53,014 bases of DNA from Corynebacterium tuscaniense (GCF_008693065.1 NZ_VXKH01000006.1:1-53014); one strand, 5' to 3'. Counted from the stretch's first letter, positions 26,368-34,870 are shown. Notes: generated by a model from the sequence alone, not told the origin. Made by a program: numbers and translations.

Positions 26368-26679
26368 GCCGGCAACGCTAAACCGAAAACCAGAAACGTG
26401 CAGCTAGGGGCCGAAAATCCTGTGGATAACCGGAAAAACGATCCACAGGGTGCGCACGCTGAAGCGCGCGCAGGAGACCGAAGGCCAGCGAAAACGGGCC
26501 GGTTCCACGAAAACTCAAAAAAGATTTAGACACTTGGCGCGGAACCAAACAGGCCGGACCCAATTGCTAGTTAACCTTGAACCGAGGGGCCGGTGCGACA
26601 AGGTTGCAGGATTCTGTTAGATGTGCAGCACGTGATTCGTACTTTCCGGTGGTGGTCGCGCGGAGGTGGGAAGCAACCC
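26368..26679. other. Intergenic region with DnaA-box inverted repeat
   Basis: About 310 bp without a gene. The notable part is the inverted repeat at 26419-26449. The remainder holds a GC-rich TGCGC/GCGCGCA stretch near 26451-26473 and no clear promoter. Confidence 0.5.
26419..26449. repeat. Inverted repeat containing a consensus DnaA box
   Basis: CCTGTGGAT and ATCCACAGG are perfect 9-bp arms around a 13-nt A-rich spacer. The left arm with its next bases gives TGTGGATAA (26421-26429), the exact complement of the TTATCCACA DnaA box. The right arm carries a partial box. It could titrate or respond to DnaA, or be chance overlap with a hairpin. Confidence 0.5.
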
Positions 26680-27636
26680 CTAGCTCTGATGTCGCGCCGC
26701 CTTCCAGCCCTTCGCCAGGGCCACAACGCCACATGCCACGAGAACGGGGATCAGGGCACTGGTGAAGGCGCGGCGGACTGGGCGGTAGTCGCGGATAAGC
26801 CAGCCGCTTTTTTCGGCGTGCTTGCGTAGTTGGCGGTCGGGGTTGATGGCTACGGGGGTGCCTACGAGGGACAGCATGGGGATGTCGTTGACGGAGTCGG
26901 AGTAGGCGGTGCATTCTTTGAGGTCGAGGCCTTGGGCTTCTGCTAGTGCTTGGACGGCGTGGGCTTTACCGGGGCCGTGGAGGATGTCGTCAACGAGGCG
27001 TCCGGTGAATTTTCCGTCTTTTTCTTCGGCGACGGTGCCCAGGGCACCCGTGAATCCCAGCCGGGCGGCCAGCGCTTGTCCGACTTGGACCGGGGTGGCG
27101 GAGACGAGCCACACTTGTTCGCCGGCGGCGATGTGCATGGCGGCGAGTTCGCGGGTGCCGTTGTAGGTGCGGTCTACTAGGTGGTTTTCCACGATGTCGG
27201 TGCACAGTTGCGTGAGTTCTTCGACGCTTTGGCCCTTGACCACGCTGAGGGCTTTTTCCCGGCCTTGGGCCATGGCGTCGGGTAGTTCAGAGCCGAAGAC
27301 GCGGTAGCGGACTTGGGTGATGAGGTATGGGGAAATGTCGCGAAGTTCGATGTAGCGCCGTTTGAATAGTTGGTAGCCAAGGGCGATGAGGGAGTTGCCT
27401 TGGATGAGGGTGTTGTCAACGTCGAAAAATGCGGCGGCGGTGACGTGTTGGGGGATGTCTGGGTCTGGGGTGGTGATGCGGATGCCACCGGCTTCGACGG
27501 CGGCGCGGGCGGCGGCGAGGCCGGCTTTGCGCTGGTGGTTGTCGTCGATGGGTGGGAGTGCGGTGCTTTCGATGAAGCGGCGCACGTTGCCTCGCGAGTG
27601 GGACCATTGTGAGCGGGGGCCGTTGATTGGGCTCAC
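26680..27636 (-). CDS. HAD-IB family phosphatase (SerB-like)
   Basis: The 318-residue protein is of the HAD subfamily IB type. It has the nucleophile motif FDVDNTLIQG, LVSATP as motif II and YSDSVNDIPML as motif IV. The C-terminal hydrophobic segment (AFTSALIPVLVACGVVALAKG) probably anchors it in the membrane. Phosphoserine-phosphatase-like chemistry is implied but the substrate is uncertain; related actinobacterial proteins are linked to envelope lipids. It starts at GTG 27636 after GAAAGGAC. It is divergent from the thioredoxin-like gene. Confidence 0.82.
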   Translation of the reverse strand: MSPINGPRSQWSHSRGNVRRFIESTALPPIDDNHQRKAGLAAARAAVEAGGIRITTPDPDIPQHVTAAAFFDVDNTLIQGNSLIALGYQLFKRRYIELRDISPYLITQVRYRVFGSELPDAMAQGREKALSVVKGQSVEELTQLCTDIVENHLVDRTYNGTRELAAMHIAAGEQVWLVSATPVQVGQALAARLGFTGALGTVAEEKDGKFTGRLVDDILHGPGKAHAVQALAEAQGLDLKECTAYSDSVNDIPMLSLVGTPVAINPDRQLRKHAEKSGWLIRDYRPVRRAFTSALIPVLVACGVVALAKGWKAARHQS

Positions 27637-27713
27637 GGGGTCTGTCCTTTCGGTCGTGCTGGTGGCGGTAGCCTAGTCCATCGTAGGCGCCCAATGCGTT
27701 GGAGAGGGGTTGG

Positions 27714-27950
27714 ATGGTGCTGGTTGAACTCATGGTGCGTGCGACGTGCGGTTCTTGTGAGCGTGTGGCCGCGCAGATCGAGCCTGTTGTTGCGGATGCG
27801 GGTGCGCAGTTAGTGCTTATCGACGTCGACGGGGACCCCCAACTCGCCACCGAATTCGGCGACCGGGTTCCCGTGGTGGTCATTGATGGTGAGGAATTCG
27901 CGTGTTGGGAAGTAGATAATGCGGAGCTTGCTGCGGCGCTTCAAGGGTGA
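27714..27950 (+). CDS. Glutaredoxin/thioredoxin-fold protein with CGSC motif
   Basis: The 78-residue protein has MVRATCGSCERVAAQIEPVV, a CxxC redox motif at the start of the first helix, and the cis-proline region RVPVVVIDGEE. It belongs to the small glutaredoxin-like proteins that precede hemA in related genomes by my recollection. Here the next gene is hemD. ATG 27714 follows GGAGAGGGG. A GCTTATCGACG motif lies mid-gene. Confidence 0.82.
   Translation: MVLVELMVRATCGSCERVAAQIEPVVADAGAQLVLIDVDGDPQLATEFGDRVPVVVIDGEEFACWEVDNAELAAALQG
27815..27825 (+). repeat. GCTTATCGACG motif, copy 9 of 18
   Basis: Sense orientation in the thioredoxin-like gene (Leu-Ile-Asp-Val). It extends to the 13-mer GCTTATCGACGTC and is followed by GAC CCC CAA CTC GCC ACC and GAA TTC GGC GAC. 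Confidence 0.9.
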
Positions 27951-28130
27951 TGGTGCGGGCGTCGGTTTTCTATTTCTGCTTGATCAATTTAAGGTGTAAC
28001 TACCACATGCCGTCGGCACTGCTGTTCATATGGTCCCCTGAACGCTGATTTGGAGGATCTAGCAGGCGCGACGGCTGCCCTGTGAATTTTAGGTTCACCC
28101 AGTTTTAGCAGTCTGTTTTAGAAGAGATTT
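27951..28130 (+). promoter_or_regulatory. Region where hemA-hemC are expected, upstream of hemD
   Basis: Only 180 bp, with no trace of hemA or hemC. It contains an inverted repeat GTGAA-N7-TTCAC at 28082-28098. A half-matching DtxR-like stretch TTAGGTTCACCC lies beside it, and a T-rich segment precedes the hemD start. Confidence 0.35.
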
Positions 28131-29885
28131 GTGTCGATGACGAGTGCCTCCACGCCCTTAGCCGAACCCAAGAAGGCAGCTACCGCTAGTTCTGGCGACC
28201 CGGATTTAGATGCTCTTCGGGGGAAGGTCATTTTCGTTGGTGCAGGTCCGGGTAACCCGGACCTGTTAACTATCCGTGCGCGTGAAGTGCTTGAGCGTAA
28301 CGCTGTTGCGGTGGTTGATCCGGGTGTGTCCGCGGGTGTGCGCGATGTTGTTGGATCGGTTTTGCCGGTACCGGCGGAGAAACTCGATGCGGCTGCTGCT
28401 GCGTATGAGGAGATGTGCGTTAAGGCGAAGGAAGCCGGTGCGCGCCGTAAGCCGGTGAAGCCGGCTGATCCGACGGCGGCGGAGTTGTCGGAGTGTGAGC
28501 CGGATGGGGAAGGGATCGTCGAAAAGCTTGAGGCTGCTCTTGATGAGGCGGCGGCTGCGATTGCTCGTGGTGATGCGGGCGATGGTGATGTCATTCGTCT
28601 CATTGCGGGCAATCCGCTGACCCGGAATGCGGTTATGCGGGAGATTTCTGAGGTGGCGGCTGCTGGCATTGAATTTCAGGTTGTGCCGGGAATGTCGTTG
28701 CCGTCGACTGTGCCGTCCTTTGCGGGTATCGCGTTGGGTTCCACGTACACCGAGGCTGACTTGGCTAATGAGCCGGTTGATTGGGATGGTCTTGCTGCCG
28801 CGCCGCAGCCGCTCGTGCTTCAGGCTGATGTGGAGCACCTGCCGGTGATCAGTGCGGAGCTCACTGCACGTGGATTTTCCCCGGATACCCCACTGACAGT
28901 CACGGTCAATGGCACAACCCGCCTGCAGCGCACGTTTGATGCGACGTTGGGAACGGTGGGCAAGTTGGATGCGGATTTGGATGGCACGCTCGTTGTCACC
29001 ATCGGTACTGCGGTGGATGACCGCTCGAAGTATTCCTGGTGGGAGAACCGTCCGCTGTACGGCTGGCGTGTGCTGGTCCCGCGTGCGAAGGAGCACGCCG
29101 GGCCGATGAATGCGCGGTTGAACTACTACGGTGCCATCCCTCAGTCCGTGCCCACGATTTCGATGGAAGCGCCCCGTAACCCGGCGCAGATGGATCGTGC
29201 GATTAAGGGCATTGTTGAGGGGCGCTACCAGTGGATCGTGTTCACCTCCGTTAACGGGGTGGATGCAGTCTGGGACAAGTTTGAGGAACTCGGGCTGGAT
29301 GCACGCTCCTTTGCTGGTGTGCACCTGGCGGCCGTGGGGCAGAAAACCGCTGATGCGATTCGTGCCCGCGGCATGATCCCTGAGCTGGTTCCGCACCGCA
29401 CGAAGCAGACTGCCCAAGGCCTGGTGGATGTCTTCCCGGACTACGTGGAAGAAATTGATCCGGTGGGCCGCGTGCTGCTGCCGCGCGCCGATATTGGTGG
29501 GGACGTTCTGGTGGAGGGCCTGAAGGAACGCGGCTGGGAGGTCGACGATGTGGTGGCGTACCGCACCGTCCGGGCAGCCCCGCCGGCACCGGAAGTGCGC
29601 GACATGATTAAAACCGGTGGCTTTGATGCCGTGTGCTTCACCTCCGCATCCACGGTGAAGAACCTGGTGGGTATCGCCGGTAAGCCACATGCCCGCACCA
29701 TCATCGCCTGCATTGGCCCTATGGCTGCCGCGGAAGCGAAAGAACAGGGTTTGCGCGTTGACGTTGTACCGGAATCGGCTGACATACCATCCCTGGTTGA
29801 TGCGTTGGCAGAGCATGTTGCTGGGCTGCGTGCCGCAGGCCAGCTGCCCCCGCCACGTAAGAAGCGTCGCGCGCGTCGCTCTTAA
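28131..29885 (+). CDS. hemD: CysG-like/uroporphyrinogen-III synthase fusion
   Basis: The 584-residue fusion is typical of actinobacteria. The N-terminal half is a degenerate uroporphyrinogen methyltransferase-like domain (VGAGPGNPDLLTIRAREVL, RLIAGNPL, VVPGMSLPSTVPSFAGIALG). The C-terminal half is uroporphyrinogen-III synthase (WWENRPLYGWRVLVPRA, WIVFTSVNGVDAVW, VDDVVAYRTV, DAVCFTSASTVKN). It cyclises hydroxymethylbilane. GTG 28131 or ATG 28137 is the start. In relatives it lies between hemC and hemB; both are missing here, so its substrate must come from genes elsewhere or the protein has lost its partner. Confidence 0.9.
   Translation: MSMTSASTPLAEPKKAATASSGDPDLDALRGKVIFVGAGPGNPDLLTIRAREVLERNAVAVVDPGVSAGVRDVVGSVLPVPAEKLDAAAAAYEEMCVKAKEAGARRKPVKPADPTAAELSECEPDGEGIVEKLEAALDEAAAAIARGDAGDGDVIRLIAGNPLTRNAVMREISEVAAAGIEFQVVPGMSLPSTVPSFAGIALGSTYTEADLANEPVDWDGLAAAPQPLVLQADVEHLPVISAELTARGFSPDTPLTVTVNGTTRLQRTFDATLGTVGKLDADLDGTLVVTIGTAVDDRSKYSWWENRPLYGWRVLVPRAKEHAGPMNARLNYYGAIPQSVPTISMEAPRNPAQMDRAIKGIVEGRYQWIVFTSVNGVDAVWDKFEELGLDARSFAGVHLAAVGQKTADAIRARGMIPELVPHRTKQTAQGLVDVFPDYVEEIDPVGRVLLPRADIGGDVLVEGLKERGWEVDDVVAYRTVRAAPPAPEVRDMIKTGGFDAVCFTSASTVKNLVGIAGKPHARTIIACIGPMAAAEAKEQGLRVDVVPESADIPSLVDALAEHVAGLRAAGQLPPPRKKRRARRS
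28517..28527 (-). repeat. GCTTTTCGACG motif, copy 10 of 18
   Basis: Antisense in hemD (Ile-Val-Glu-Lys). The coding strand before it (gagccggatggggaaggg) is G-rich, so the motif strand continues as a C-rich tail. Confidence 0.9.
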
Positions 29886-29948
29886 GCCTTTAAGCTTGTT
29901 AGTCAGCTCGGAGACTCCGGGACTGGAAGGATCAGTGATTTCATCACT

Positions 29949-30542
29949 ATGACCACACCTGATCGGGGCACGACCCCAAGCCATATTGCTCCGTCCGCTG
30001 CCGGCGAGAAAGGGAAGCCGGAGGCGGTCCGCCTGTTTGTTCTCACCGCTGTTGTCATGCTGTGCGGTGAGGTGATTCACCAATTGTTTTCCGTGGTGGC
30101 GGTCCTGCTTGATCCATCAGCGATGATTGAGCAGGCAAAGCAGGCGCGTCCATCCGCGGCGAAGGAAATCGGTGACGCGAACATGACGGCGCTTGCGTAC
30201 GCCTCTGTTGGGATTGCGGCACTGTTCGCGTTGGCCATCGTCGTGGTGCTGGCAATTGCGGTGCGGGCAGTGGCCAAGCAGGCTTCCTGGGCGGACAATG
30301 CATTGAAGTTGCTCATGGTTTTCGGTGGCTACTTCGCGTTGCGCGTCATGTTGATCTTTGCGGTCCCAGTTAGTGGCAGTGCTGTGCCGACGCCACTGAT
30401 TGCTCTGGATGGGGCGATGCAGATCATCGCGGGCGTGGCCGGCGTGTGCGCCATTTTCTTTGCCACCCAGGATGAGGTGCGCACGTGGACGGCCAAGCCC
30501 AATACCCCTAAGGATACGAAGACGTTGCACGGCCCCAAGTGA
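29949..30542 (+). CDS. Membrane protein of the haem locus
   Basis: The 197-residue protein has about four hydrophobic segments (residues about 26-52, 77-103, 117-142, 149-175) and short polar ends. It starts at ATG 29949, 63 bp after hemD and 20 bp before a second membrane protein, suggesting one transcript. Comparable small membrane proteins follow hemB in related corynebacteria by my recollection. No domain is recognised. Confidence 0.75.
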   Translation: MTTPDRGTTPSHIAPSAAGEKGKPEAVRLFVLTAVVMLCGEVIHQLFSVVAVLLDPSAMIEQAKQARPSAAKEIGDANMTALAYASVGIAALFALAIVVVLAIAVRAVAKQASWADNALKLLMVFGGYFALRVMLIFAVPVSGSAVPTPLIALDGAMQIIAGVAGVCAIFFATQDEVRTWTAKPNTPKDTKTLHGPK

Positions 30543-30562
30543 TCTGAGGCAGACTGAAGACC

Positions 30563-31093
30563 ATGGCCGGTATGTTTCCCACGATGGTGACGGACCCGAA
30601 TGATCCGAACCGTAACCACAGACGCACAACAACAACTGCGGGGCAGGGGTGCCCACGTAATCTGCGTGTTGCGTTTTACCTCATCTGCGCGGCAGGTGTG
30701 TTGATGTTGCTCACCGCGTTCACATTGCTGGCCGACGGATACCCCGGTGACGCCGTGATTCATGATGTGAGCAAACTCTTGGGCGATGTCGCCGACGAAG
30801 CATTCCGCAATAGGTATATGACCAATATGCGGGTTACGGCATGGGGCAGCATCATTCTCACGGCGTGGTTGGTGTCAGCAGCGGCGTATTTACCCAAAGG
30901 AAGCCGCGCAGCTCGTCGTTGGGCTGGTGCGGGAGTGGCTTTAACATGCTTCTTGCATCTCGCCGCGTTTGTGGTGCAGTTAACGGGCTGGGTATCTATG
31001 GTTGTGGTGGTTCTGCTGGTTGTGGCTATGCTTCTAGCGTTTCGTCCGGATTCAAACACGTACGTGGATGAGATGAGTCCGCGCTTCCAATGA
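30563..31093 (+). CDS. Second membrane protein of the haem locus
   Basis: The 176-residue protein has a polar N-terminus of about 34 residues and three to four hydrophobic segments (about 36-58, 90-110, 123-160). No domain is recognised. It lies 17 bp upstream of the P-type-ATPase-like gene with a likely shared transcript. Function unknown; a partner of the ATPase-like protein is possible from context only. Confidence 0.72.
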   Translation: MAGMFPTMVTDPNDPNRNHRRTTTTAGQGCPRNLRVAFYLICAAGVLMLLTAFTLLADGYPGDAVIHDVSKLLGDVADEAFRNRYMTNMRVTAWGSIILTAWLVSAAAYLPKGSRAARRWAGAGVALTCFLHLAAFVVQLTGWVSMVVVVLLVVAMLLAFRPDSNTYVDEMSPRFQ

Positions 31094-31110
31094 AAGACCA
31101 GTGAGTAGCC

Positions 31111-33828
31111 ATGACCAACCCAGAGCACAACGGTGAGTACCCGGACCCGGTGACGGAGTCCCATGAGGAGCTTGGCCGTTCCATCAAGGATGCGATGGAT
31201 GCTGCGCGTGAAGCGGGTATTGGTGTGGAAGAAAAGCCGGGGGAGGCATCTATCTGGTTTGCGGCGGATGTAGAAGACCGGCCACACGTGTCCTATTCCT
31301 TCGTGTTGGAAAATCTGCCGCCGGCGCCGGACATTGACATGGTTGAGGCCGCGGTGGAAGAGCTGGACGGGGTGGAATGCCGGGTGGTTCATCCGCGTAA
31401 GACGGCGTGGGTGACGGCGACGGTGGATACGCGGCCGGAGGTGATCGTCGATAAGTTTGCGGAGCTTGGAATTACGGCCTCGTTGACGGATACGTCGATG
31501 TTCCGCTACGCGGCGGCGGTGGAAAGCGCTGAGCACTATGTGCGGCGCAAGGCAGCAAAGGATGTTCCGATTCAGTTGCGGCGTCGTCGCCGTTCGGCGC
31601 AGCGTTCGCTTGATCGGGCACGCCAGGCGGGTTTTGGTCCGCGGGCGCGACGCGAGGAGGCGCAGCGGAAGCAGCAGAGCAAGGAACCGGTGAAGCGGGA
31701 TAGGAAAGACGATGTTCTGTACACCGCGCGTGATTTGGTCACACCGGCGCGGATGTGGGTTGCGTTGGTTCTCACACTGCCGGTTTTGGTGCTCGCGTAC
31801 GTTCAGGCGGCGCAGTTTGATGGGTGGCAGTGGGTTGAGCTTGCGCTGGCCACCCCGGTGGTCACGTGGTGTGCGTTTCCCTTTCACCGCGCGATGTTGG
31901 GTGGCGTGCGGCGCGGTATTACGGCGCTTGATGGCGCCAGTTCCATGGCCATCATCATTGCTTATTTGTGGTCCGCGGCGGTGATTCTTCTCGCACCGAC
32001 GGGGCAGCGTGGGTGGCATTCGGGGTTCACGTGGTTTGCTACCACGTTGGGTACGGAGCACGGCCCGGAGTTGTTCCTGGATGTGGCGTGTGGGATCACG
32101 TTGTTGCTGCTCATTGGCCGTAGGTATTCGATTCGTGCGCGCAGGTTGTTGATTGATGAGATGGCGGATCAATCGCTTGATCCGGAGGTTGAGTACACGC
32201 GTATTAATAAGATGCGTGGCCGCGCGGAGATTGATAAGGAGCTCATCCCGGTCGCCGAGATTAATCGCGGTGATGACATTGTGGTGCATGTTGGTGAGGT
32301 CATTCCCGCCGACGGCAAGGTGATCGGTGGGAAGGCTCGTTTGCGGCCGGGGCTTATCGACGTCCACGAGCCCAACCACGTCAAAGTCGGCTCCACCGTC
32401 TATGCCGGTTCCGTGATTGAGTCCGGGGAGATCAAGGTGCGTGCGCAGCGCACGGGCCATGCAACACGCTGGCTGGTGGTCATGCAGTGGTTGCGTGATG
32501 TGGAGGTGCGTCAGCGGTACGCGACGGTCCAGTATGCGCAGAGCGCTGCCCGCCTGTTGCCGTTGTCTATGACGGTGGCCTTTTTCAGCTTCATTTTGTG
32601 GGGCCTAATTTCGGGCGACTATAACGCTGCTTTGCGTACCTCTTTGGCTGTGTTGGCCGGTGTCGCGCCGGTTGCTTTGGCGTTGTCCCCAGCCTTGGCG
32701 CTGCGTCTGGGGATTGAGTCTGCGGCGCGTCACGGGGTGTTGCTGCGTGACGGCCACACGCTGCGTTCATTGGAGATGATGGACACGGTGGTGTTCAACC
32801 GCGTGGGCACGCTGGCCAAGTCCCAGATGTGTGTGGAAACGGTGACGTCGGCGGAGGGGGAGAGTGAGGAAATGGTCATGCGCATCGCTGGTGCGGTGTC
32901 CATGGAATCAGATACTCCCGCCGGGCGTGCGTTGGTGCAGGGGGCGCGTGAGGCGAAAACCCAAACGGAGAACAACCCGGATTTGCCTACGCGTTATGAG
33001 CTGGTGAGTGTGACTGCGGAACCGAGCGGTGATCTGAACGCGCGCGTGAACCTCGTGTATGTGGATGAGGAAGGCCGGGAGACGTCCACACAGGTGGATG
33101 CCATGTTGTGGCGGCCGGTGAACCTGTCGCATTTGCGTGGCCGTTTGGCGGTGGCCGCTACCTCGGGTGGCACACCTGTGGTGGTGCGGTGGAAGGGGAA
33201 GGACCGTGGTGTAATCACGTTGTTCGACCCGTTCAAGGACGATGCCGATGAGGCCGTGTCTCGCCTGGAGCAGATGGGTGTGGAAACGGTGATGCTTACG
33301 CGGGATACGTACCCGGTGGCTCGTCGTTTTGCTGATTTCTTGGGTATCTCCAATGTGTTGGCGGGCATTACGAATAACCGGAAGGCGGGGGCGATCCGGA
33401 ACCTTCAGGCGGCGGGCGCGGAGGTCGCATTCGTAGGTGATGCGACTGTGCGCGATGCACTGCGCGCGGCCACGGTGAGCATCATGTACGCGGATTCGGA
33501 GGATCTGGAGCTTTGCCGCCGCCGTGGACGCACGGTGTCTGCTGTTTTGCTGCGCCATGACGTGATGGCGGTGCCACAACTGGTGTTGCATGCCCGCAAA
33601 GTGTGTGAGGTCATTGACCGCAACTTGGCACTGGCATGGATTTACAACTGCCTCATGTTGATGTGTGCCGTGGCGGGTGTGATTCCGCCGATCGTGGCAA
33701 CCGTGCTCATGCTGGGTTCGTCGTTGCTCATCGAGGGATTGTCTATGCGCGCGCGTAGTTTCCCGAATGAGGGCCGGGTGGAGCCGGAGACTATTTCTGA
33801 ACTGGTCAATGGGGAGAACAATGTCTAA
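31111..33828 (+). CDS. P-type ATPase-fold protein without catalytic motifs (pseudo-ATPase)
   Basis: The 905-residue protein has the layout of heavy-metal (P1B) transporters: an N-terminal ferredoxin-like region without a CxxC, membrane helices, an actuator-like domain, and a P/N domain. Key motifs are changed. The phosphorylation loop DKTGT is FNRVGTLA, with Asn563 in place of Asp. TGE is missing from the actuator (LIDVHEPNHVKVGSTVYAG). The CPC membrane motif is APVALALSP. GDGxND is VGDATVRDAL. The frame is intact throughout, so the protein appears maintained. Transport by the usual phospho-enzyme cycle is unlikely. A scaffold or regulatory role is inference. Its 3' end overlaps hemY by 8 bp. 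Confidence 0.8.
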   Translation: MTNPEHNGEYPDPVTESHEELGRSIKDAMDAAREAGIGVEEKPGEASIWFAADVEDRPHVSYSFVLENLPPAPDIDMVEAAVEELDGVECRVVHPRKTAWVTATVDTRPEVIVDKFAELGITASLTDTSMFRYAAAVESAEHYVRRKAAKDVPIQLRRRRRSAQRSLDRARQAGFGPRARREEAQRKQQSKEPVKRDRKDDVLYTARDLVTPARMWVALVLTLPVLVLAYVQAAQFDGWQWVELALATPVVTWCAFPFHRAMLGGVRRGITALDGASSMAIIIAYLWSAAVILLAPTGQRGWHSGFTWFATTLGTEHGPELFLDVACGITLLLLIGRRYSIRARRLLIDEMADQSLDPEVEYTRINKMRGRAEIDKELIPVAEINRGDDIVVHVGEVIPADGKVIGGKARLRPGLIDVHEPNHVKVGSTVYAGSVIESGEIKVRAQRTGHATRWLVVMQWLRDVEVRQRYATVQYAQSAARLLPLSMTVAFFSFILWGLISGDYNAALRTSLAVLAGVAPVALALSPALALRLGIESAARHGVLLRDGHTLRSLEMMDTVVFNRVGTLAKSQMCVETVTSAEGESEEMVMRIAGAVSMESDTPAGRALVQGAREAKTQTENNPDLPTRYELVSVTAEPSGDLNARVNLVYVDEEGRETSTQVDAMLWRPVNLSHLRGRLAVAATSGGTPVVVRWKGKDRGVITLFDPFKDDADEAVSRLEQMGVETVMLTRDTYPVARRFADFLGISNVLAGITNNRKAGAIRNLQAAGAEVAFVGDATVRDALRAATVSIMYADSEDLELCRRRGRTVSAVLLRHDVMAVPQLVLHARKVCEVIDRNLALAWIYNCLMLMCAVAGVIPPIVATVLMLGSSLLIEGLSMRARSFPNEGRVEPETISELVNGENNV
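32352..32362 (+). repeat. GCTTATCGACG motif, copy 11 of 18
   Basis: Sense orientation in the pseudo-ATPase gene (Leu-Ile-Asp-Val), inside the actuator-like domain where TGE is missing. It extends to GCTTATCGACGTC and is followed by CAC GAG CCC AAC CAC GTC. Confidence 0.9.
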
Positions 33829-34846
33829 GACAAAAATCGCTGTTATTGGTGCCGGGTTGGCAGGACTCACCGTGGCCAAGCAGGTGCGCGACGCGAGCGT
33901 CGATGTGTATGAAGCAACGGATCGCATCGGCGGCAAACTGCGCACCGTCGCGTTCGAAGGCGGCCCCACGGACATCGGCGCGGAATCATTCATCCCGACC
34001 GAGGACATGTGTGCGTTCATTGAGGATCTCGGCCTCACTGGATCGCTCGTTGACCCCACCGATGCGCCAACCTTACGGTGGGACGGCAAAGAGCTTTCGC
34101 TTATCGACGTCCCCCGGACCACCACCTTCCACCACGGCCTCCAAGAATTGCCGGAGAAGCTCGCCGAGGAATCCGGCGCTGATATTTACATTGATGCTTT
34201 CATTTCGGGCATCACGCGCGAGACCGATAAGGAAAGTGGGAAGCAGGGTTTTCGCCTCAAAGGTGGGGAGGACAAGCTGTATGACAACGTTGTGCTTGCC
34301 GTGCCGGCCCCCACGGCAGCACTTCTGCTCAAACAGGTGGATGCTGGTGCCGCCGAAGCGTTGGCAAAGGTAAAACTGGCCAACAGCGTTGTTGTGGGGA
34401 TGCGCTTCGCCACCGGTGAAGGGTTGCCGGAGGCAGCAGAGGTCCGCATTGCGGACGGCGCGGACGGTGTCCGCGCAGCAGCATTTGTGTTTTCCTCTCA
34501 GCGGTGGCCCCACCTGGCTGACCGGGATGGCGCCCTGGTGCGCGCGACCCTCAATGTGGAAGCGCATGCGGATGAGGATGATCTGGTGGATTGGGCCTTG
34601 GATGATCTGGCAACGGTAACGGGCTTTGATGGTCGCGCTGCTGGCCTGGAAGAAATCTATGTTCAGCGCTGGTTCGGTGCTTTCCCGGAGGACACTGCTG
34701 CCACTAAGGCTGCAGCACAGGAAGCAAGCGAGTTGATCGCACAGATCCCCGGTATCTCTGCAACCGGCGCATGGGTAAGTGGTCCCAGCATCCGCGATGT
34801 GATCGCACACGCCCGCTCAACAGCGGATGATGTGCCCACTTCGTAA
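33821..34846 (+). CDS. Shortened HemY-like oxidase lacking the central domain
   Basis: Resembles coproporphyrinogen/protoporphyrinogen oxidase (HemY/CgoX): FAD site IAVIGAGLAGLTVAK, EATDRIGGKLRT, and C-terminal ALVRATLNV, YVQRWFGAFP and GISATGAWVSGPSIRDVI. At 341 residues it is roughly 110-130 shorter than the usual 450-470. After SLIDVPRT (residues 93-100) the text goes straight to FHHGLQELPEKLAEE, omitting the membrane-binding and substrate-lid domain. The frame is intact. ATG 33821 overlaps the pseudo-ATPase stop. A GCTTATCGACG motif encodes residues at the junction. Normal porphyrinogen oxidase activity is doubtful. Confidence 0.75.
   Translation: MSKTKIAVIGAGLAGLTVAKQVRDASVDVYEATDRIGGKLRTVAFEGGPTDIGAESFIPTEDMCAFIEDLGLTGSLVDPTDAPTLRWDGKELSLIDVPRTTTFHHGLQELPEKLAEESGADIYIDAFISGITRETDKESGKQGFRLKGGEDKLYDNVVLAVPAPTAALLLKQVDAGAAEALAKVKLANSVVVGMRFATGEGLPEAAEVRIADGADGVRAAAFVFSSQRWPHLADRDGALVRATLNVEAHADEDDLVDWALDDLATVTGFDGRAAGLEEIYVQRWFGAFPEDTAATKAAAQEASELIAQIPGISATGAWVSGPSIRDVIAHARSTADDVPTS
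34099..34109 (+). repeat. GCTTATCGACG motif, copy 12 of 18, at the HemY deletion point
   Basis: Sense orientation in the HemY-like gene (Leu-Ile-Asp-Val). The following 40 nt have 20 C and 5 G and encode PRTTTFHHG, the exact place where the central domain is missing. Confidence 0.9.
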
Positions 34847-34856
34847 CTGCCCCGTG

Positions 34857-34862
34857 TAGTTT
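34857..34862 (+). promoter_or_regulatory. Possible -10 element before the DedA-like gene
   Basis: TAGTTT ends 8 nt before ATG 34871, which would give a leaderless transcript. Confidence 0.35.
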
Positions 34863-34870
34863 TAAGTCCC

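Noticed and set aside
28131..29885. hemD as a decayed gene because of the altered methyltransferase motifs
   Set aside because: The N-terminal domain is divergent in actinobacterial HemD fusions generally, and the synthase half is well preserved.
28266..30083. 605-codon open frame on the minus strand opposite hemD
   Set aside because: It is the mirror of a high-GC gene, Arg/His-rich without domains; hemD on the + strand has clear motifs.
30760..32460. 566-codon minus-strand open frame opposite the P-type-ATPase-like gene
   Set aside because: Composition of an antisense shadow; the + strand frame encodes a recognisable fold.
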